Shown: one piece after another, positions 9,191-17,922 of the stretch | Layout: the number at the start of each line of letters is the position of its first letter | Position numbering within the stretch: position 1 is the stretch's first letter | From: Sporosarcina sp. P2 | Lineage (GTDB): Bacteria > Bacillota > Bacilli > Bacillales_A > Planococcaceae | Assembly: GCF_002743255.1 (NCBI RefSeq) | Contig: NZ_PDYY01000001.1 | Location: forward strand, 372,001-436,000 | Length of the DNA stretch: 64,000 nucleotides | Direction: 5' to 3' | The notes under the pieces: generated by a model | The model's database searches: none | Told to the model about the DNA's origin: nothing | The model's input: only the letters and a program-made list of their open reading frames with translations | Position numbers and translations under genes: made by a program

Positions 9191-10045
9191 ATGCGTCAAA
9201 AGATTTGCAAGGTTATCGCAGATGAAGCAGTAGCAGCTTTGTTTGAAGAAGTGGAATTAACACCTAAACCTGGATTGGTCGATTTGCACAATAACGGCTC
9301 ACATGTAGACTTGAACCACTCATTAATGTGTGAATCGGCATTAAGTTTACATGAAACATTTTACAACATAGCACTGCTACATTATGGGGAAACACCTACT
9401 ACTCGTTTACGTGAGCAGTTCGGTGAAATCGGACGAACCGGTGAGCAACTTATGTTTACCGTGACAAATGATGTCAACACACATAAGGGAGCCATCTGGT
9501 CTATTGGATTGATCTGTGCGGCGATTGCGCGTAGAAAAGGAAATATCTCTTTTCCACAAGTTCTTGAAGATGCAGCAGAATTGGCAAAACTACCAGACCG
9601 AATGATACCAAATCAGCCAACGAACGGATTAAATGTTAAGAAAAAATATGGAATGCCAGGTGCGAGAGAAGAGGCACAATATGGCTTTCCACATATTCGC
9701 AAGTATAGCTATCCAACTTATGAGAAAGCGCGTTTCAATCACAATACGTTAGAAGCGAAGTTACTAACATTGCTTGCCCTTATATCAAATCTTAATGATA
9801 CATGTTTAGTTCATCGAGGTGGATTGGATGCATTAGAATTTGCTAAAACGGAAGCTGAAAACATTATGAAAAACTTCTCTATTGAAGCAGTCGAACGTCT
9901 GGATAGAGAATTTCAGCAGTCTTGGATTTCCCCAGGCGGATCTGCAGATTTACTAGCAACTACATTTTTTATTTCGAATTGGATAACAAAACAACAAAGG
10001 AGGTTTTCATATGGAGAAGTTAGTGTACAAGTTTCCAGCGAGTAA
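9191..10045 (+). CDS. mdcB: triphosphoribosyl-dephospho-CoA synthase MdcB
   Basis: 284 residues, CitG/MdcB family. LTPKPGLVDLHNNGSHVDLN near the N-terminus is the family signature. It makes the 2'-(5''-triphosphoribosyl)-3'-dephospho-CoA precursor attached to MdcC. The ATG at 9191 follows AAGGAG; the end overlaps mdcC by 35 bases, which suggests coupled translation. Confidence 0.92.
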   Translation: MRQKICKVIADEAVAALFEEVELTPKPGLVDLHNNGSHVDLNHSLMCESALSLHETFYNIALLHYGETPTTRLREQFGEIGRTGEQLMFTVTNDVNTHKGAIWSIGLICAAIARRKGNISFPQVLEDAAELAKLPDRMIPNQPTNGLNVKKKYGMPGAREEAQYGFPHIRKYSYPTYEKARFNHNTLEAKLLTLLALISNLNDTCLVHRGGLDALEFAKTEAENIMKNFSIEAVERLDREFQQSWISPGGSADLLATTFFISNWITKQQRRFSYGEVSVQVSSE

Positions 10046-10307
10046 ACCTATTCAAAGCAAGACGCATATTGGAGTCGTAGGATCTGGTGATTTAGAAATT
10101 TTGATGGAACCAATAGAGGGTAACGAAGCGATTGTTGAAATTCGGACGGGCATTAAAGGATATGCCGATACATGGGAGCGAGTCATTGAACGCTTTATGG
10201 CTCAACAACAAATTTTGGCATCTATCAAAATTAATGATTTTGGTGCTACGCCCGGTGTCGTATCGATTCGATTGGCTCAAGCTGCGGAGGTGAGTACCCA
10301 TGTCTAA
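10011..10307 (+). CDS. mdcC: malonate decarboxylase acyl carrier protein MdcC
   Basis: 98 residues, usual MdcC size. GVVGSGDLEIL contains Ser25, the position that carries the phosphoribosyl-dephospho-CoA arm in Klebsiella MdcC. It begins inside mdcB after AGGAGG and ends inside the start of the next gene. Confidence 0.93.
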   Translation: MEKLVYKFPASKPIQSKTHIGVVGSGDLEILMEPIEGNEAIVEIRTGIKGYADTWERVIERFMAQQQILASIKINDFGATPGVVSIRLAQAAEVSTHV

Positions 10308-11982
10308 CATGTTGCAAGTTAGTTTAGTTGAAAGTAAGGCGAGAGAACGTGCGCAAATTTTGCTTGATGAAGGATCAATGGTAGAGTTGTTAGGACCATT
10401 TGATGGATTTGAATCACCCCATTTGGAAGCGCAAAACATAGTTCCACAAAGCGATGACGGAATGGTCATTGCAAAAGGAACTATTGCCGGCAAGTCGACT
10501 CTTGTTATTTCTATAGAAGGAAATTTCCAGGGTGGAGGAATTGGAGAAGTTTCAGGTGCTAAATTTGCAGGTGCTCTAGAGAGGGCACTAGAAGACTGTG
10601 AAAATGGTCACTTGATCTATCCAATCATCATATACGATACAGGTGGAGTTCGATTACAAGAAGCGAACTATGGATTACTATCTATCGCTGAAATCAGCTC
10701 TGCGATTGTTGCTATTAAAAAACATGTACCAGTGATTGGTATAATTCCAGGTAAAATTGGTTCATTCGGAGGAATGTCACTAACAGCTGGATTATGTTCA
10801 GCCCTTATCATGACAAGAGAGGGTAGATTGGGAATGAACGGCCCTGAAGTAGTAGAGCAAGAAGCGGGTGTTAGAGAGCTTAACTCGAAAAATAAGCAAT
10901 TTATTTGGAAGATGATTGGCGGAACTGGCCGTTTTGAAAGTGCGTTGATCGATAAGGTTGTGGAAGATGACTTACCGAACTATATAGAAGCAATTGAATC
11001 GATTTGGAGCGAAAATAAGTATGCCGAACGAACGCAGCAGTATACAGAATTTTTGAGCATGCTCGATGAACTATCTGTAAAGGAAAAAATTGAACCTACA
11101 GAGGCGCAGAGTTATTTAAAGCATCGTGCAAAATATATGGGAACGAAGGAGAATAAACAAAGTAATCAGCAAGAAAGTCGTGGGCGTTCATGGTTTAATA
11201 AACTGACCGATAATGCACCATCCATATCACCAACTCCATCTGTATTAGTTGCAGATAAAGAACAAGACGGAAGAAAAGTACGTTATATTGCAGTCGTACC
11301 AAATGAAGAATCAAAGTTTTATAGAGCGAGAAACGGGGAGTTTGGTCTTGAAGAAGCATGGACAGTTGCGAAGTATGTACGTGAAGCGATTGAAGAAGAT
11401 GCTAAGATGGATGAAAAGAGAGTCATTGTTCCGATCGTGGATGTACCAGGACAAGCGTTTGGATACCACGAGGAACTATTTGGTATTTATTTAGCTTGTG
11501 CTGCAAGTGTAGAAGCGTATGCCGTTGCACGTCAGAACGGCCATCCACTAGTCACTTTAATTGTCGGAAAAGCTATTTCAGGTGCGTTTTTATCACATGG
11601 CATGCAGAGTAATAGAATCTTATCGTTTGATGATGAAGCAATTCAAGTACATGTCATGTCAAAGAAATCAGCTGCTCTCGTGACGATGCGTACAGTTGAA
11701 GAACTAGATGAATTTGCAAAAACCGTTCCATCGATGGCTTATGATATTCAATCATTCCAATCACTAGGCGCGATACATGAATTACTTCAAGATATAGACG
11801 CTGATCAACCGTCAGATGAGCAAGTCAATCGAGTGAAAAGCTCAATTGAAGCCGCAACTACTGACATATTACAATCAAAAGATGATTCATTACGTGTTCG
11901 TCTAACATCAGAAAAAGCTGTTGAAAAAGGCCGCAAAGCTTCAATTGCTGTGCGGGATGCGATTAAATCACAATGGAAGTAA
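10300..11982 (+). CDS. mdcDE: fused malonate decarboxylase beta-gamma subunit (MdcD-MdcE)
   Basis: 560 residues. Residues about 1-275 match MdcD, the decarboxylase beta subunit (for example GNFQGGGIGEVSGAKFAGAL and IIPGKIGSFGGMSLTAGL). A hydrophilic linker of about 35 residues (near 280-315) follows. The rest matches MdcE, the gamma subunit (VPGQAFGYHEELFGIYLACA, HVMSKKSAALVT). In Klebsiella and many Proteobacteria these are separate proteins of about 285 and 266 residues, so this is an in-frame fusion. Acyl-S-MdcC malonyl is decarboxylated to acetyl. GGAGGTGAG precedes the ATG, which overlaps mdcC by eight bases. Confidence 0.92.
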   Translation: MSNMLQVSLVESKARERAQILLDEGSMVELLGPFDGFESPHLEAQNIVPQSDDGMVIAKGTIAGKSTLVISIEGNFQGGGIGEVSGAKFAGALERALEDCENGHLIYPIIIYDTGGVRLQEANYGLLSIAEISSAIVAIKKHVPVIGIIPGKIGSFGGMSLTAGLCSALIMTREGRLGMNGPEVVEQEAGVRELNSKNKQFIWKMIGGTGRFESALIDKVVEDDLPNYIEAIESIWSENKYAERTQQYTEFLSMLDELSVKEKIEPTEAQSYLKHRAKYMGTKENKQSNQQESRGRSWFNKLTDNAPSISPTPSVLVADKEQDGRKVRYIAVVPNEESKFYRARNGEFGLEEAWTVAKYVREAIEEDAKMDEKRVIVPIVDVPGQAFGYHEELFGIYLACAASVEAYAVARQNGHPLVTLIVGKAISGAFLSHGMQSNRILSFDDEAIQVHVMSKKSAALVTMRTVEELDEFAKTVPSMAYDIQSFQSLGAIHELLQDIDADQPSDEQVNRVKSSIEAATTDILQSKDDSLRVRLTSEKAVEKGRKASIAVRDAIKSQWK

Positions 11983-12572
11983 ATGTTCATGACATTGTCT
12001 ATTTGGAGTCAAATCAAGTAATTAAAAGTAGTGAAACGATACCAAACTGGGTACTGAATGAAGAAACAGCGAACACAATAGCTGTCGTGCGACGAATGAA
12101 AACAATGAATCATATCGTTCCGATTGGATTTAGAGGCGCAAATCGTTCTGAACGATTTGCCGCCTTCACAACAAAAGACAATATTCGCAAAGTCATAACA
12201 GCCGAAGAAGCGACACATGGTGTTCCACCTACCAGTCATGAAGAGACTATCGAATATCTTAGGGATTTATTTAAAGATATCCGTTGGGGAATCGGTGGAA
12301 GTATAGGTTTTACGATGGCAACAGGAATTCAAGCATGTACAGAATACAGTGATGTGGATATTATTTTGTATAAGGAAAGGTTTACAGCTCTTCAGCCACT
12401 TCAACTTTTACATGAAAAAATACAAATGTCAGCGCATCCAATAGATGTTCAAGTAGAAATTACAAATCTGGGAGCGTGTATGTTGAATGAACTAGTTACG
12501 TCACCCACTGTTTTATTGCGTACAAGTACTGGCGTTTTGTTAATGGACAGGGATCGATTAGTTAGTAATTAG
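11973..12572 (+). CDS. mdcG: malonate decarboxylase holo-ACP synthase MdcG
   Basis: 199 residues. The nucleotidyltransferase motif GGSIGFTMATG...YSDVDIIL is visible near residues 106-132. MdcG attaches the triphosphoribosyl-dephospho-CoA group to apo-MdcC. The ATG overlaps the end of mdcDE by ten bases and has no clear ribosome site of its own, so translation is probably coupled. Last gene of the mdc operon. Confidence 0.9.
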   Translation: MEVNVHDIVYLESNQVIKSSETIPNWVLNEETANTIAVVRRMKTMNHIVPIGFRGANRSERFAAFTTKDNIRKVITAEEATHGVPPTSHEETIEYLRDLFKDIRWGIGGSIGFTMATGIQACTEYSDVDIILYKERFTALQPLQLLHEKIQMSAHPIDVQVEITNLGACMLNELVTSPTVLLRTSTGVLLMDRDRLVSN

Positions 12573-12734
12573 AATATAGATCGCTTGTTTAGTTACATGT
12601 GTTGTGAAGAGAGCTATTCAAACACAATATGGCACCTATGAAGTGAAATTCTTACCTACGGAAGCGTTTGTAGCTGACGGTTTGCCTTTTATAATTATAT
12701 TGATGTACTTCGGCTACTTATTAGCCTCATTAAC

Positions 12735-12768
12735 GCGTCAACTCCAAGGACAGGAGTTGACGCTCTTT
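12735..12768 (+). terminator. mdc operon terminator
   Basis: A perfect 11-bp stem GCGTCAACTCC/GGAGTTGACGC with loop AAGGACA, then TCTTT. It is the first strong hairpin after mdcG. Confidence 0.75.
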
Positions 12769-13083
12769 GAATTTAGATATCTGAGTAGTAAGTGAACTTT
12801 GATACTTTGTAAATAAAAGGTTATGATGTTACTAAGGATATAGTTCAATTGTATCTATAAAATAGATTTATTTAGTGAAAATGTATTGCTTATATTATTA
12901 ACTATCAAATAGGGAAGAAGCAATGGGTTATGTATTTAGAAGATATTTTACCTTAGATGACAAAAATATTTAAAATAACTATAAATGAAAAGTAAATGCG
13001 AATAATTCTAGTGCAAACAATCAAACTCCGTTTTTTTCGGAAGTAGAAGAAAGAGGTACCTGTACACGAAACAATGGATTTTT

Positions 13084-13101
13084 GGTACCAGGTCCCGACA
13101 C
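13084..13101 (+). repeat. palindrome half-unit, copy 1
   Basis: GGTACCAGGTCCCGACAC, identical to the left arm of the full palindrome at 17776-17822. The right arm is absent; the SLH remnant begins directly after it. Confidence 0.8.
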
Positions 13102-13102
13102 T

Positions 13103-13443
13103 AAAGACACACTGTATATTAACACTATTTTGACGGGTTCACTTGGACCAGTATCAGGCGGGGCTTTTGTTGATATATATTTAAAAAGGAAAGCGGCAAA
13201 TGGAATATGTATGGTGTGAAGTAAACTAAAATTGGCAAGCTGAATTTTGAGCTGCCAAAAGATGAAGCGAAGCTAATTTTGCTTTATGACCAATCTCCTC
13301 ACGAACCAGCATGTATTAATATTGAGTTCGTCTCCGAGTCAGAGCGGAGAAATGTATACATATAAAAAATATCAGTTTATCATTCAAACCAATGACGGTT
13401 ATGATACGGCCGTAGTGGATTCAGACAGCAGCTCTTACAAATA
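13103..13443 (+). pseudogene. remnant of an SLH-protein C-terminal domain
   Basis: The DNA aligns along its length with 3203-3557, the 3' end of the first SLH gene. Shared blocks include AAAGACACACTG, TTAAAAAGGAAAGCGG and the final stretch through ATGACGGT to a TAG. A one-base deletion at the GATATATATTTAAAAAGG stretch and a TAA shortly after break the frame. There is no SLH part and no start. It is a dead paralogue fragment whose 5' edge abuts a GGTACCAGG repeat. Confidence 0.85.
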
Positions 13444-13562
13444 GTGAGTACGATGTGAAAGCCTAATGGATTGTGGGCTGTTTCTGTTTTACTTGGAATA
13501 GGTATCTTTTGGCCAACGGGTCAAACAGTTATACATCAACATGTATAGAGGGAGGAATTACA

Positions 13563-14633
13563 TTGTTAAATTTCACAGTCGGTCCTGTCACACTTGATAA
13601 AGAAGTGCTGAAAATAGGGTCCAAACAAATGCCTTACTTTAGGAATGCGGAATTCTCTACTATAACATTAGAAAGTGAAGAGCTGTTAAAGCAAAGTATG
13701 AACTCTCCTATTGATTCTAAAGTGGTTTTTTTAACTGCCTCAGGTACAGCTGCAATGGAAGCAACCGTTTTAAATTTGTTTGATAAAGAAGATAAGTTGC
13801 TTGTTGTAAATGGAGGAGTTTTTGGTTCTAGGTTCTCAGAGATTTGCCAAGTCCATAGTCTAAATTATAGAGAGATTAAATTAAACTTCTTTGAAGATTT
13901 AACTACTGGTGATTTAATTCCTTACGATAAAAAAGGTTTTACCGGCCTTCTCATTAATTTACATGAAACTTCTACAGGTGTACTCTATGATATAAACTTG
14001 GTTAAGGAGTTTTGTGAAAAAAATCATTTACTACTAGTAATAGACGCAATTAGTACATATTTAGCCGATCCTTTTGACATGGAAGGATGTAATGCTAATG
14101 CAGTTATTATTAGCTCCCAGAAAGCATTAGGGCTCCCGCCGGGTATGTCCTATGTTGTTCTCGACAAAAAATCACAAGATCGTGTGAGAGAAATTTCCTT
14201 TAAGAGCGTATACTTTAACTTCAACAAATACTTGTCTGACGGTGAAAGAGGGCAGACTCCCTATACTCCAGCCGTAAGTAATTTATTACAATTGAATAAA
14301 AAATTGAAGTATGTTGATAAAAAGAGTGTTACAAAAATCATTCAAGAAACTAGAGAACTAGCAATTCACTTTAGAAATGAAATTATCAAGTTGCCTTTTG
14401 AAATTCCAACTAAAAGTCCTTCAAACGCATTAACAGCTTTACGTCCACTTAGATCAATAAGTCCTGAATCAGTTGTTCAATCGCTTAAGATAAATAGTGA
14501 TATATATGTAATGCCTAACGGAGGAGAATTAAGTAGTAAGATATTCAGAGTCGGACATCTCGGTGCTATTACTATCGAAAATAACCAATATCTACTAGAT
14601 GAAATAAAGAAAAATTTAAAATCCATTTCATAA
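13563..14633 (+). CDS. class V aminotransferase, 2-aminoethylphosphonate transaminase-like
   Basis: 356 residues, PLP fold type I. SSQKALGLPPGMSYVVL carries the PLP lysine and LVIDAISTYLADPFDM the ring-stacking Asp region; NFTVGPVTL at the N-terminus is typical of the AEP/serine-pyruvate transaminase group. The frame is open upstream to 13473, but GGGAGGAATTACA places the start at TTG 13563. The next gene looks like a phosphonate cytidylyltransferase; transaminase and cytidylyltransferase are fused in Treponema PntC-AepT, so a phosphonate tailoring role is the best guess. No PEP mutase gene is in the window. The DNA is clearly AT-richer than its neighbours. Confidence 0.75.
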   Translation: MLNFTVGPVTLDKEVLKIGSKQMPYFRNAEFSTITLESEELLKQSMNSPIDSKVVFLTASGTAAMEATVLNLFDKEDKLLVVNGGVFGSRFSEICQVHSLNYREIKLNFFEDLTTGDLIPYDKKGFTGLLINLHETSTGVLYDINLVKEFCEKNHLLLVIDAISTYLADPFDMEGCNANAVIISSQKALGLPPGMSYVVLDKKSQDRVREISFKSVYFNFNKYLSDGERGQTPYTPAVSNLLQLNKKLKYVDKKSVTKIIQETRELAIHFRNEIIKLPFEIPTKSPSNALTALRPLRSISPESVVQSLKINSDIYVMPNGGELSSKIFRVGHLGAITIENNQYLLDEIKKNLKSIS

Positions 14634-14647
14634 AGGGAGGGTTATAT

Positions 14648-15367
14648 TTGAAAGCTATATTATTGGCTGGTGGAAGAGGAACAAGAATTAGCGAATATAT
14701 TGGCGACGTACCCAAATGTTCACTTGATATAGGAGGGAGGTCATTAATCCGTCATACTGTTGAATTATTCCAACGAAATAATATTAAAGTTATAATTGTT
14801 GTTGGATATAAAGCGGATATTATTAAGGATCTTCTATGCGACCTCGATGTTACATATTATTTCAATCCATTTTATAGTATGACAAATAGTATAGCCTCTT
14901 TATGGTTTTCGAGAAACGAACTCCATGACGAAGACATGATCATAGCGAATGCAGATGTATACTTTGAGCAGAATATGTTAGACAAACTACTAGGCTCTAA
15001 GCATGAACAAACTTTACTAATGGATTCTAATAGTGAACTAGATTATCTTTTCTATTGTAATGATAATCAGCTAATCGGGCATGGTAAAGATTTAAAAGAA
15101 TATAGTGGAGAATATGTCGGCATAGCCAAAATCAAGAAAATATTTTTGGGAAAGTTTGTAGAGAGACTGGATGAACTAATAAAAGAGCAAAATCACGATT
15201 TTTGGTGGGAAAATGTTCTATATTCATTTATAGATGAGATAACTATACATGTTGTAGACGTTAGCGGTTTGTTTTGGTCCGAAATAGACGTCATAGAAGA
15301 TTATCAAAGAATCCTTGAATTTCGGAGAAACACTGATTTTGGGTACCAGGTTCCGACACTATTATAA
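14648..15367 (+). CDS. nucleotidyltransferase, PntC/LicC-like
   Basis: 239 residues. The Rossmann-type NTP-transferase start AILLAGGRGTRI is followed by PKCSLDIGGRSLI; NPFYSMTNSIASLW and DMIIANADVYF fit the choline-phosphate and 2-aminoethylphosphonate cytidylyltransferases. It probably makes CMP-linked 2-aminoethylphosphonate or phosphocholine for surface glycan decoration. The start is TTG, after GGGAGG. The last eight codons and the stop lie inside the left arm of a GGTACCAGG palindrome, so the native C-terminus may have been replaced by the repeat. Confidence 0.72.
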   Translation: MKAILLAGGRGTRISEYIGDVPKCSLDIGGRSLIRHTVELFQRNNIKVIIVVGYKADIIKDLLCDLDVTYYFNPFYSMTNSIASLWFSRNELHDEDMIIANADVYFEQNMLDKLLGSKHEQTLLMDSNSELDYLFYCNDNQLIGHGKDLKEYSGEYVGIAKIKKIFLGKFVERLDELIKEQNHDFWWENVLYSFIDEITIHVVDVSGLFWSEIDVIEDYQRILEFRRNTDFGYQVPTLL

Positions 15368-15423
15368 TCCAGAAAATCTCTGTATATATAGGTCCAATCA
15401 GACTAGTGTTGGGACTTGGCACC
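15342..15423. repeat. inverted-repeat element, copy 2
   Basis: Left arm GGTACCAGGTTCCGACAC (15342-15359), right arm GTGTTGGGACTTGGCACC (15406-15423), with 46 bases between. The arms differ slightly from copy 3. The left arm supplies the 3' end of the preceding gene. Confidence 0.8.
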
Positions 15424-15434
15424 ATTTTACATAC

Positions 15435-15475
15435 AAAAACCTTCCACGACCAAAATCAGTCGCAGAAGGTTTTTT
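15435..15475. terminator. bidirectional terminator
   Basis: A hairpin of AAAAACCTTC-ACGAC against GTCG-AGAAGGTTTTTT. It ends the leftward acetyltransferase gene, whose stop codon lies inside it, and can stop rightward transcripts. Confidence 0.82.
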
Positions 15476-16256
15476 GCTGGTTTATATAATTCACGGTCGC
15501 TTCATAAACAGCTGGAGCTGCATGCTGTCTGACTTGTTCGAGTAATTCGTCGTGATCTTGGAACGGCACAGTTTCTTCGTCGCCACTACACTTGCGATGG
15601 TAACGATCTTCATTAATCGAGTACGTGCCGTCGTTTGTTGCTTTAGCGATGAGTAGAGCTTTATTGAATGAAGATTCCAGGCAGTGATGGATCTGCTGTT
15701 TGACATGGTTCAAATGCGTCCAGTCGATTACGTCGGGATAGAGACCATAGCGACGTTCCCAGCCGTTGTCCGTCAGTTGTTCAAATATCAATGTGCTTTT
15801 TTCGGTCGTTTCACTCCGCAACCGAAATGTACCAGCAGGCGAAGTGACGGGATCGCCATCCAGTGCGACGGGTTGCATGACGAGGTTGCTGCCGAAACCA
15901 CTGTCGATCAAATACAGTGTATCTTCGTATTCGAGCACGTTCACTACGTGCGTCCGGTCGAGGACGTAGCTGTTTCGCGGTGATGTTGCCCACACAGTAC
16001 CAGCGGCGAGTTGTACTGGAAAACCTAGATCTCTAAGTACGATATACAGCAGGCCATTGAGTTCGTAGCACAGGCCACCACGTCCGTGTCTAATCATTTT
16101 ATTTTGAAGATATCGCTCGGTAATAGGTTCTTCATTCGCCAGTAGAACATCCAGGTTTTCAAATTCGAATTGTTCGGCGAAGAGCGTCTGAACTTGGCTG
16201 ATTTGCTCAAGCGGTGTGCCCTTAAGTGTCAAGTGATTCGAAATCCATTGCAGCAT
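15456..16256 (-). CDS. arylamine N-acetyltransferase
   Basis: 266 residues, NAT family. The catalytic triad is intact: Cys63 in RGGLCYELN, His103 in RTHVVNVL and Asp118 in LIDSGFG. It transfers acetyl from acetyl-CoA to arylamines or hydrazines in the cytosol. AAAGGATGG lies before the ATG at 16256. It is a single-gene unit between terminators. The physiological substrate is unknown; it is not near enough to the aromatic island to assume a shared role. Confidence 0.92.
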   Translation of the reverse strand: MLQWISNHLTLKGTPLEQISQVQTLFAEQFEFENLDVLLANEEPITERYLQNKMIRHGRGGLCYELNGLLYIVLRDLGFPVQLAAGTVWATSPRNSYVLDRTHVVNVLEYEDTLYLIDSGFGSNLVMQPVALDGDPVTSPAGTFRLRSETTEKSTLIFEQLTDNGWERRYGLYPDVIDWTHLNHVKQQIHHCLESSFNKALLIAKATNDGTYSINEDRYHRKCSGDEETVPFQDHDELLEQVRQHAAPAVYEATVNYINQQKTFCD

Positions 16257-16330
16257 ATTTCATCCATCCTTTCATCAGTAGTGATGCCATCATCATAGCA
16301 ACTTTTTTGCGATTTCGAATAAAACTGCTT

Positions 16331-16358
16331 TTGGCTATAATTATAGTATACATATAAT
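16331..16358 (+). promoter_or_regulatory. sigma-A promoter of the second SLH gene
   Basis: TTGGCT (16331-16336), a 16-bp spacer and a consensus TATAAT (16353-16358), 69 bases before the start codon. Confidence 0.65.
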
Positions 16359-16426
16359 GAAACTATTTACGGATTTCTCCGTCTGTACGTTGATCTATGA
16401 TTATATAATAGAAGGGGAGAAACAAA

Positions 16427-17641
16427 ATGAAAAAGATTTGGATAACATTTGGCACGGTGGCTCTTGCCCTCAGCCTGCCATTATCGAGTATGGCTGCAAG
16501 CAACCAGAAGTTCACGGATGTTCCTGAAACCAAGCACTTTGCGGAGGCGGTCAATGAATTGGCCGAACGCCATATTATTACGGGGTATGCCGACGGCTTA
16601 TTTAAGCCGGGCAACCCCATCACGCGCGGTCAGACGGCAGCAATTATTGCGAAGTTGATGAAACTGAATCCCGATTACATGGTGAAGGATCCTGGATTCA
16701 AGGATGTTTCGAAAGCGAATGGTTATCATAATGCCATTGCCAAGCTTGCGGAGCTCGAAGTGATCGGGGGCTATGAAGACGGAAGTTTCGGGCCGAATGA
16801 TCCCGTCAAACGGGGACAATTGGCTTCCATCCTCGTGAAAGCATTCGATTTACCGCGCTTTGCTTTTAACGCGGAAGAAAATCCATTCCATGACGTCAAG
16901 CCCAACACGTCGCATGGCGCGAATGTCTTGATTCTGCATAAACTCGGCATTACAACAGGTGTGACGACCGACAGATTCGGCATCAATGAATGGGTGACGA
17001 GAGGACAAGCAGCGAAGTTGATGCAACTAACGGAGCGTGTCCATCCCGAGTCCTATTCATTAAAGACATGGGGTCCCATGCTGCGTTTCTCGGAAATAAT
17101 GATCGATGAGGACACGGATGAATTTGCGGTTAACTCGGAGGTGTACCACGCAGCCATCATTAAAGGCAGACAGACACCGTCAGGATATACCGGTGATCGT
17201 GTACAAGTTACGCCGTTGAAAGAAGGAAGAGGAACGTTGCAGCTAGGCGGTAATTATGGTATGGAAAATCAAAATATTAAACGCTACTATCATAAATACT
17301 ATGTGGATGTGAAGAAAGTCGACGGCAAATTGAAAGCGCAGTTAGTATACGCGAGCGATATTTTAAAGACGCGAGCGCGACTGAAACTCGCGGCGAATGA
17401 AGAGGTTGAAAACATTCGTTTCGTGCGGACGGACGGGGAAGTCCTATCCGGCAACATGCCGTTTGAAGGGTATGCCGATTCGCCGGATGTGTTCATTCGT
17501 GTCAACAAGCCAGGCAACTTCATCGCGACAGTCCGCTTTACGAACGGAAAAGAGACGCGCTACGCGGTGGAAGTGAAAGTTCCGGATGCACATATGTTGT
17601 ATTATAAAGTGAAGACGTCAAAGATGTTAGACGCCAACTGA
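16427..17641 (+). CDS. SLH-domain cell-surface protein
   Basis: 404 residues. A signal peptide ends near SSMAA (about residue 24). Three SLH repeats (about 28-85, 88-148 and 150-205) contain FTDVPETKHFAEAV..GYADGLFKPGNPITRG and two related copies. The remaining ~200 residues are charged and beta-rich and not recognised. GGGGAG precedes the ATG. It shares architecture with the 2310-3557 protein, but the C-terminal domains look unrelated. It is expected on the cell wall. Confidence 0.88.
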   Translation: MKKIWITFGTVALALSLPLSSMAASNQKFTDVPETKHFAEAVNELAERHIITGYADGLFKPGNPITRGQTAAIIAKLMKLNPDYMVKDPGFKDVSKANGYHNAIAKLAELEVIGGYEDGSFGPNDPVKRGQLASILVKAFDLPRFAFNAEENPFHDVKPNTSHGANVLILHKLGITTGVTTDRFGINEWVTRGQAAKLMQLTERVHPESYSLKTWGPMLRFSEIMIDEDTDEFAVNSEVYHAAIIKGRQTPSGYTGDRVQVTPLKEGRGTLQLGGNYGMENQNIKRYYHKYYVDVKKVDGKLKAQLVYASDILKTRARLKLAANEEVENIRFVRTDGEVLSGNMPFEGYADSPDVFIRVNKPGNFIATVRFTNGKETRYAVEVKVPDAHMLYYKVKTSKMLDAN

Positions 17642-17700
17642 AATTGATTTTTTAAAATAGGTTGTAAATAGTATTGAGAGTAGAAACTGAAAGAGTAATT

Positions 17701-17749
17701 AAAAATACCTGCAGCCAACTTGAGTAGAAGTTTGTTGCAGGTATTTTTT
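17701..17749. terminator. bidirectional terminator after the SLH gene
   Basis: AAAAATACCTGCA/TGCAGGTATTTTT stem with a smaller CAACTT/AAGTTTG stem inside. Confidence 0.85.
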
Positions 17750-17775
17750 ATGTTTACAAGTGACATAATTTTTGA

Positions 17776-17848
17776 GGTACCAGGTCCCGACACAATTCAG
17801 AATAGTGTCGGGACCTGGTACCTTCATCAAAGTGGGTACCTTCATCAA
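17776..17848. repeat. perfect palindrome element, copy 3, with a tandem tail
   Basis: GGTACCAGGTCCCGACAC (17776-17793) and its exact reverse complement (17805-17822) flank an 11-base loop. The 14-mer GGTACCTTCATCAA occurs twice in tandem at 17817-17830 and 17835-17848. The layout resembles REP-type elements mobilised by Y1 transposases; no such transposase is in the window. Confidence 0.85.
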
Positions 17849-17922
17849 GAAGGAGCACCCGTGTGGTATACTAAACCAAAAGATTATTTAGTGAGTTACA
17901 AATCAATTTAGGAGGTCATCTC

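Larger units (their letters stand above)
12573..13102 (+). other. intergenic after the mdc operon
   Basis: It holds the mdc terminator at 12735-12768, AT-rich sequence without a supported gene, a lone GGTACC at 13055 and the repeat unit at 13084-13101. A 63-codon frame at 12604 runs straight through the terminator and is not credible. Confidence 0.5.

Noticed and set aside
10092..10493. 133-codon minus-strand frame across mdcC/mdcDE
   Set aside because: Antisense to two well-identified malonate decarboxylase subunits.
12604..12795. 63-codon frame after mdcG
   Set aside because: It runs through the perfect terminator hairpin at 12735-12768 and has no ribosome site.
15684..15993. Frames opposite the arylamine N-acetyltransferase
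   Set aside because: Shadows of a gene with an intact catalytic triad on the minus strand.
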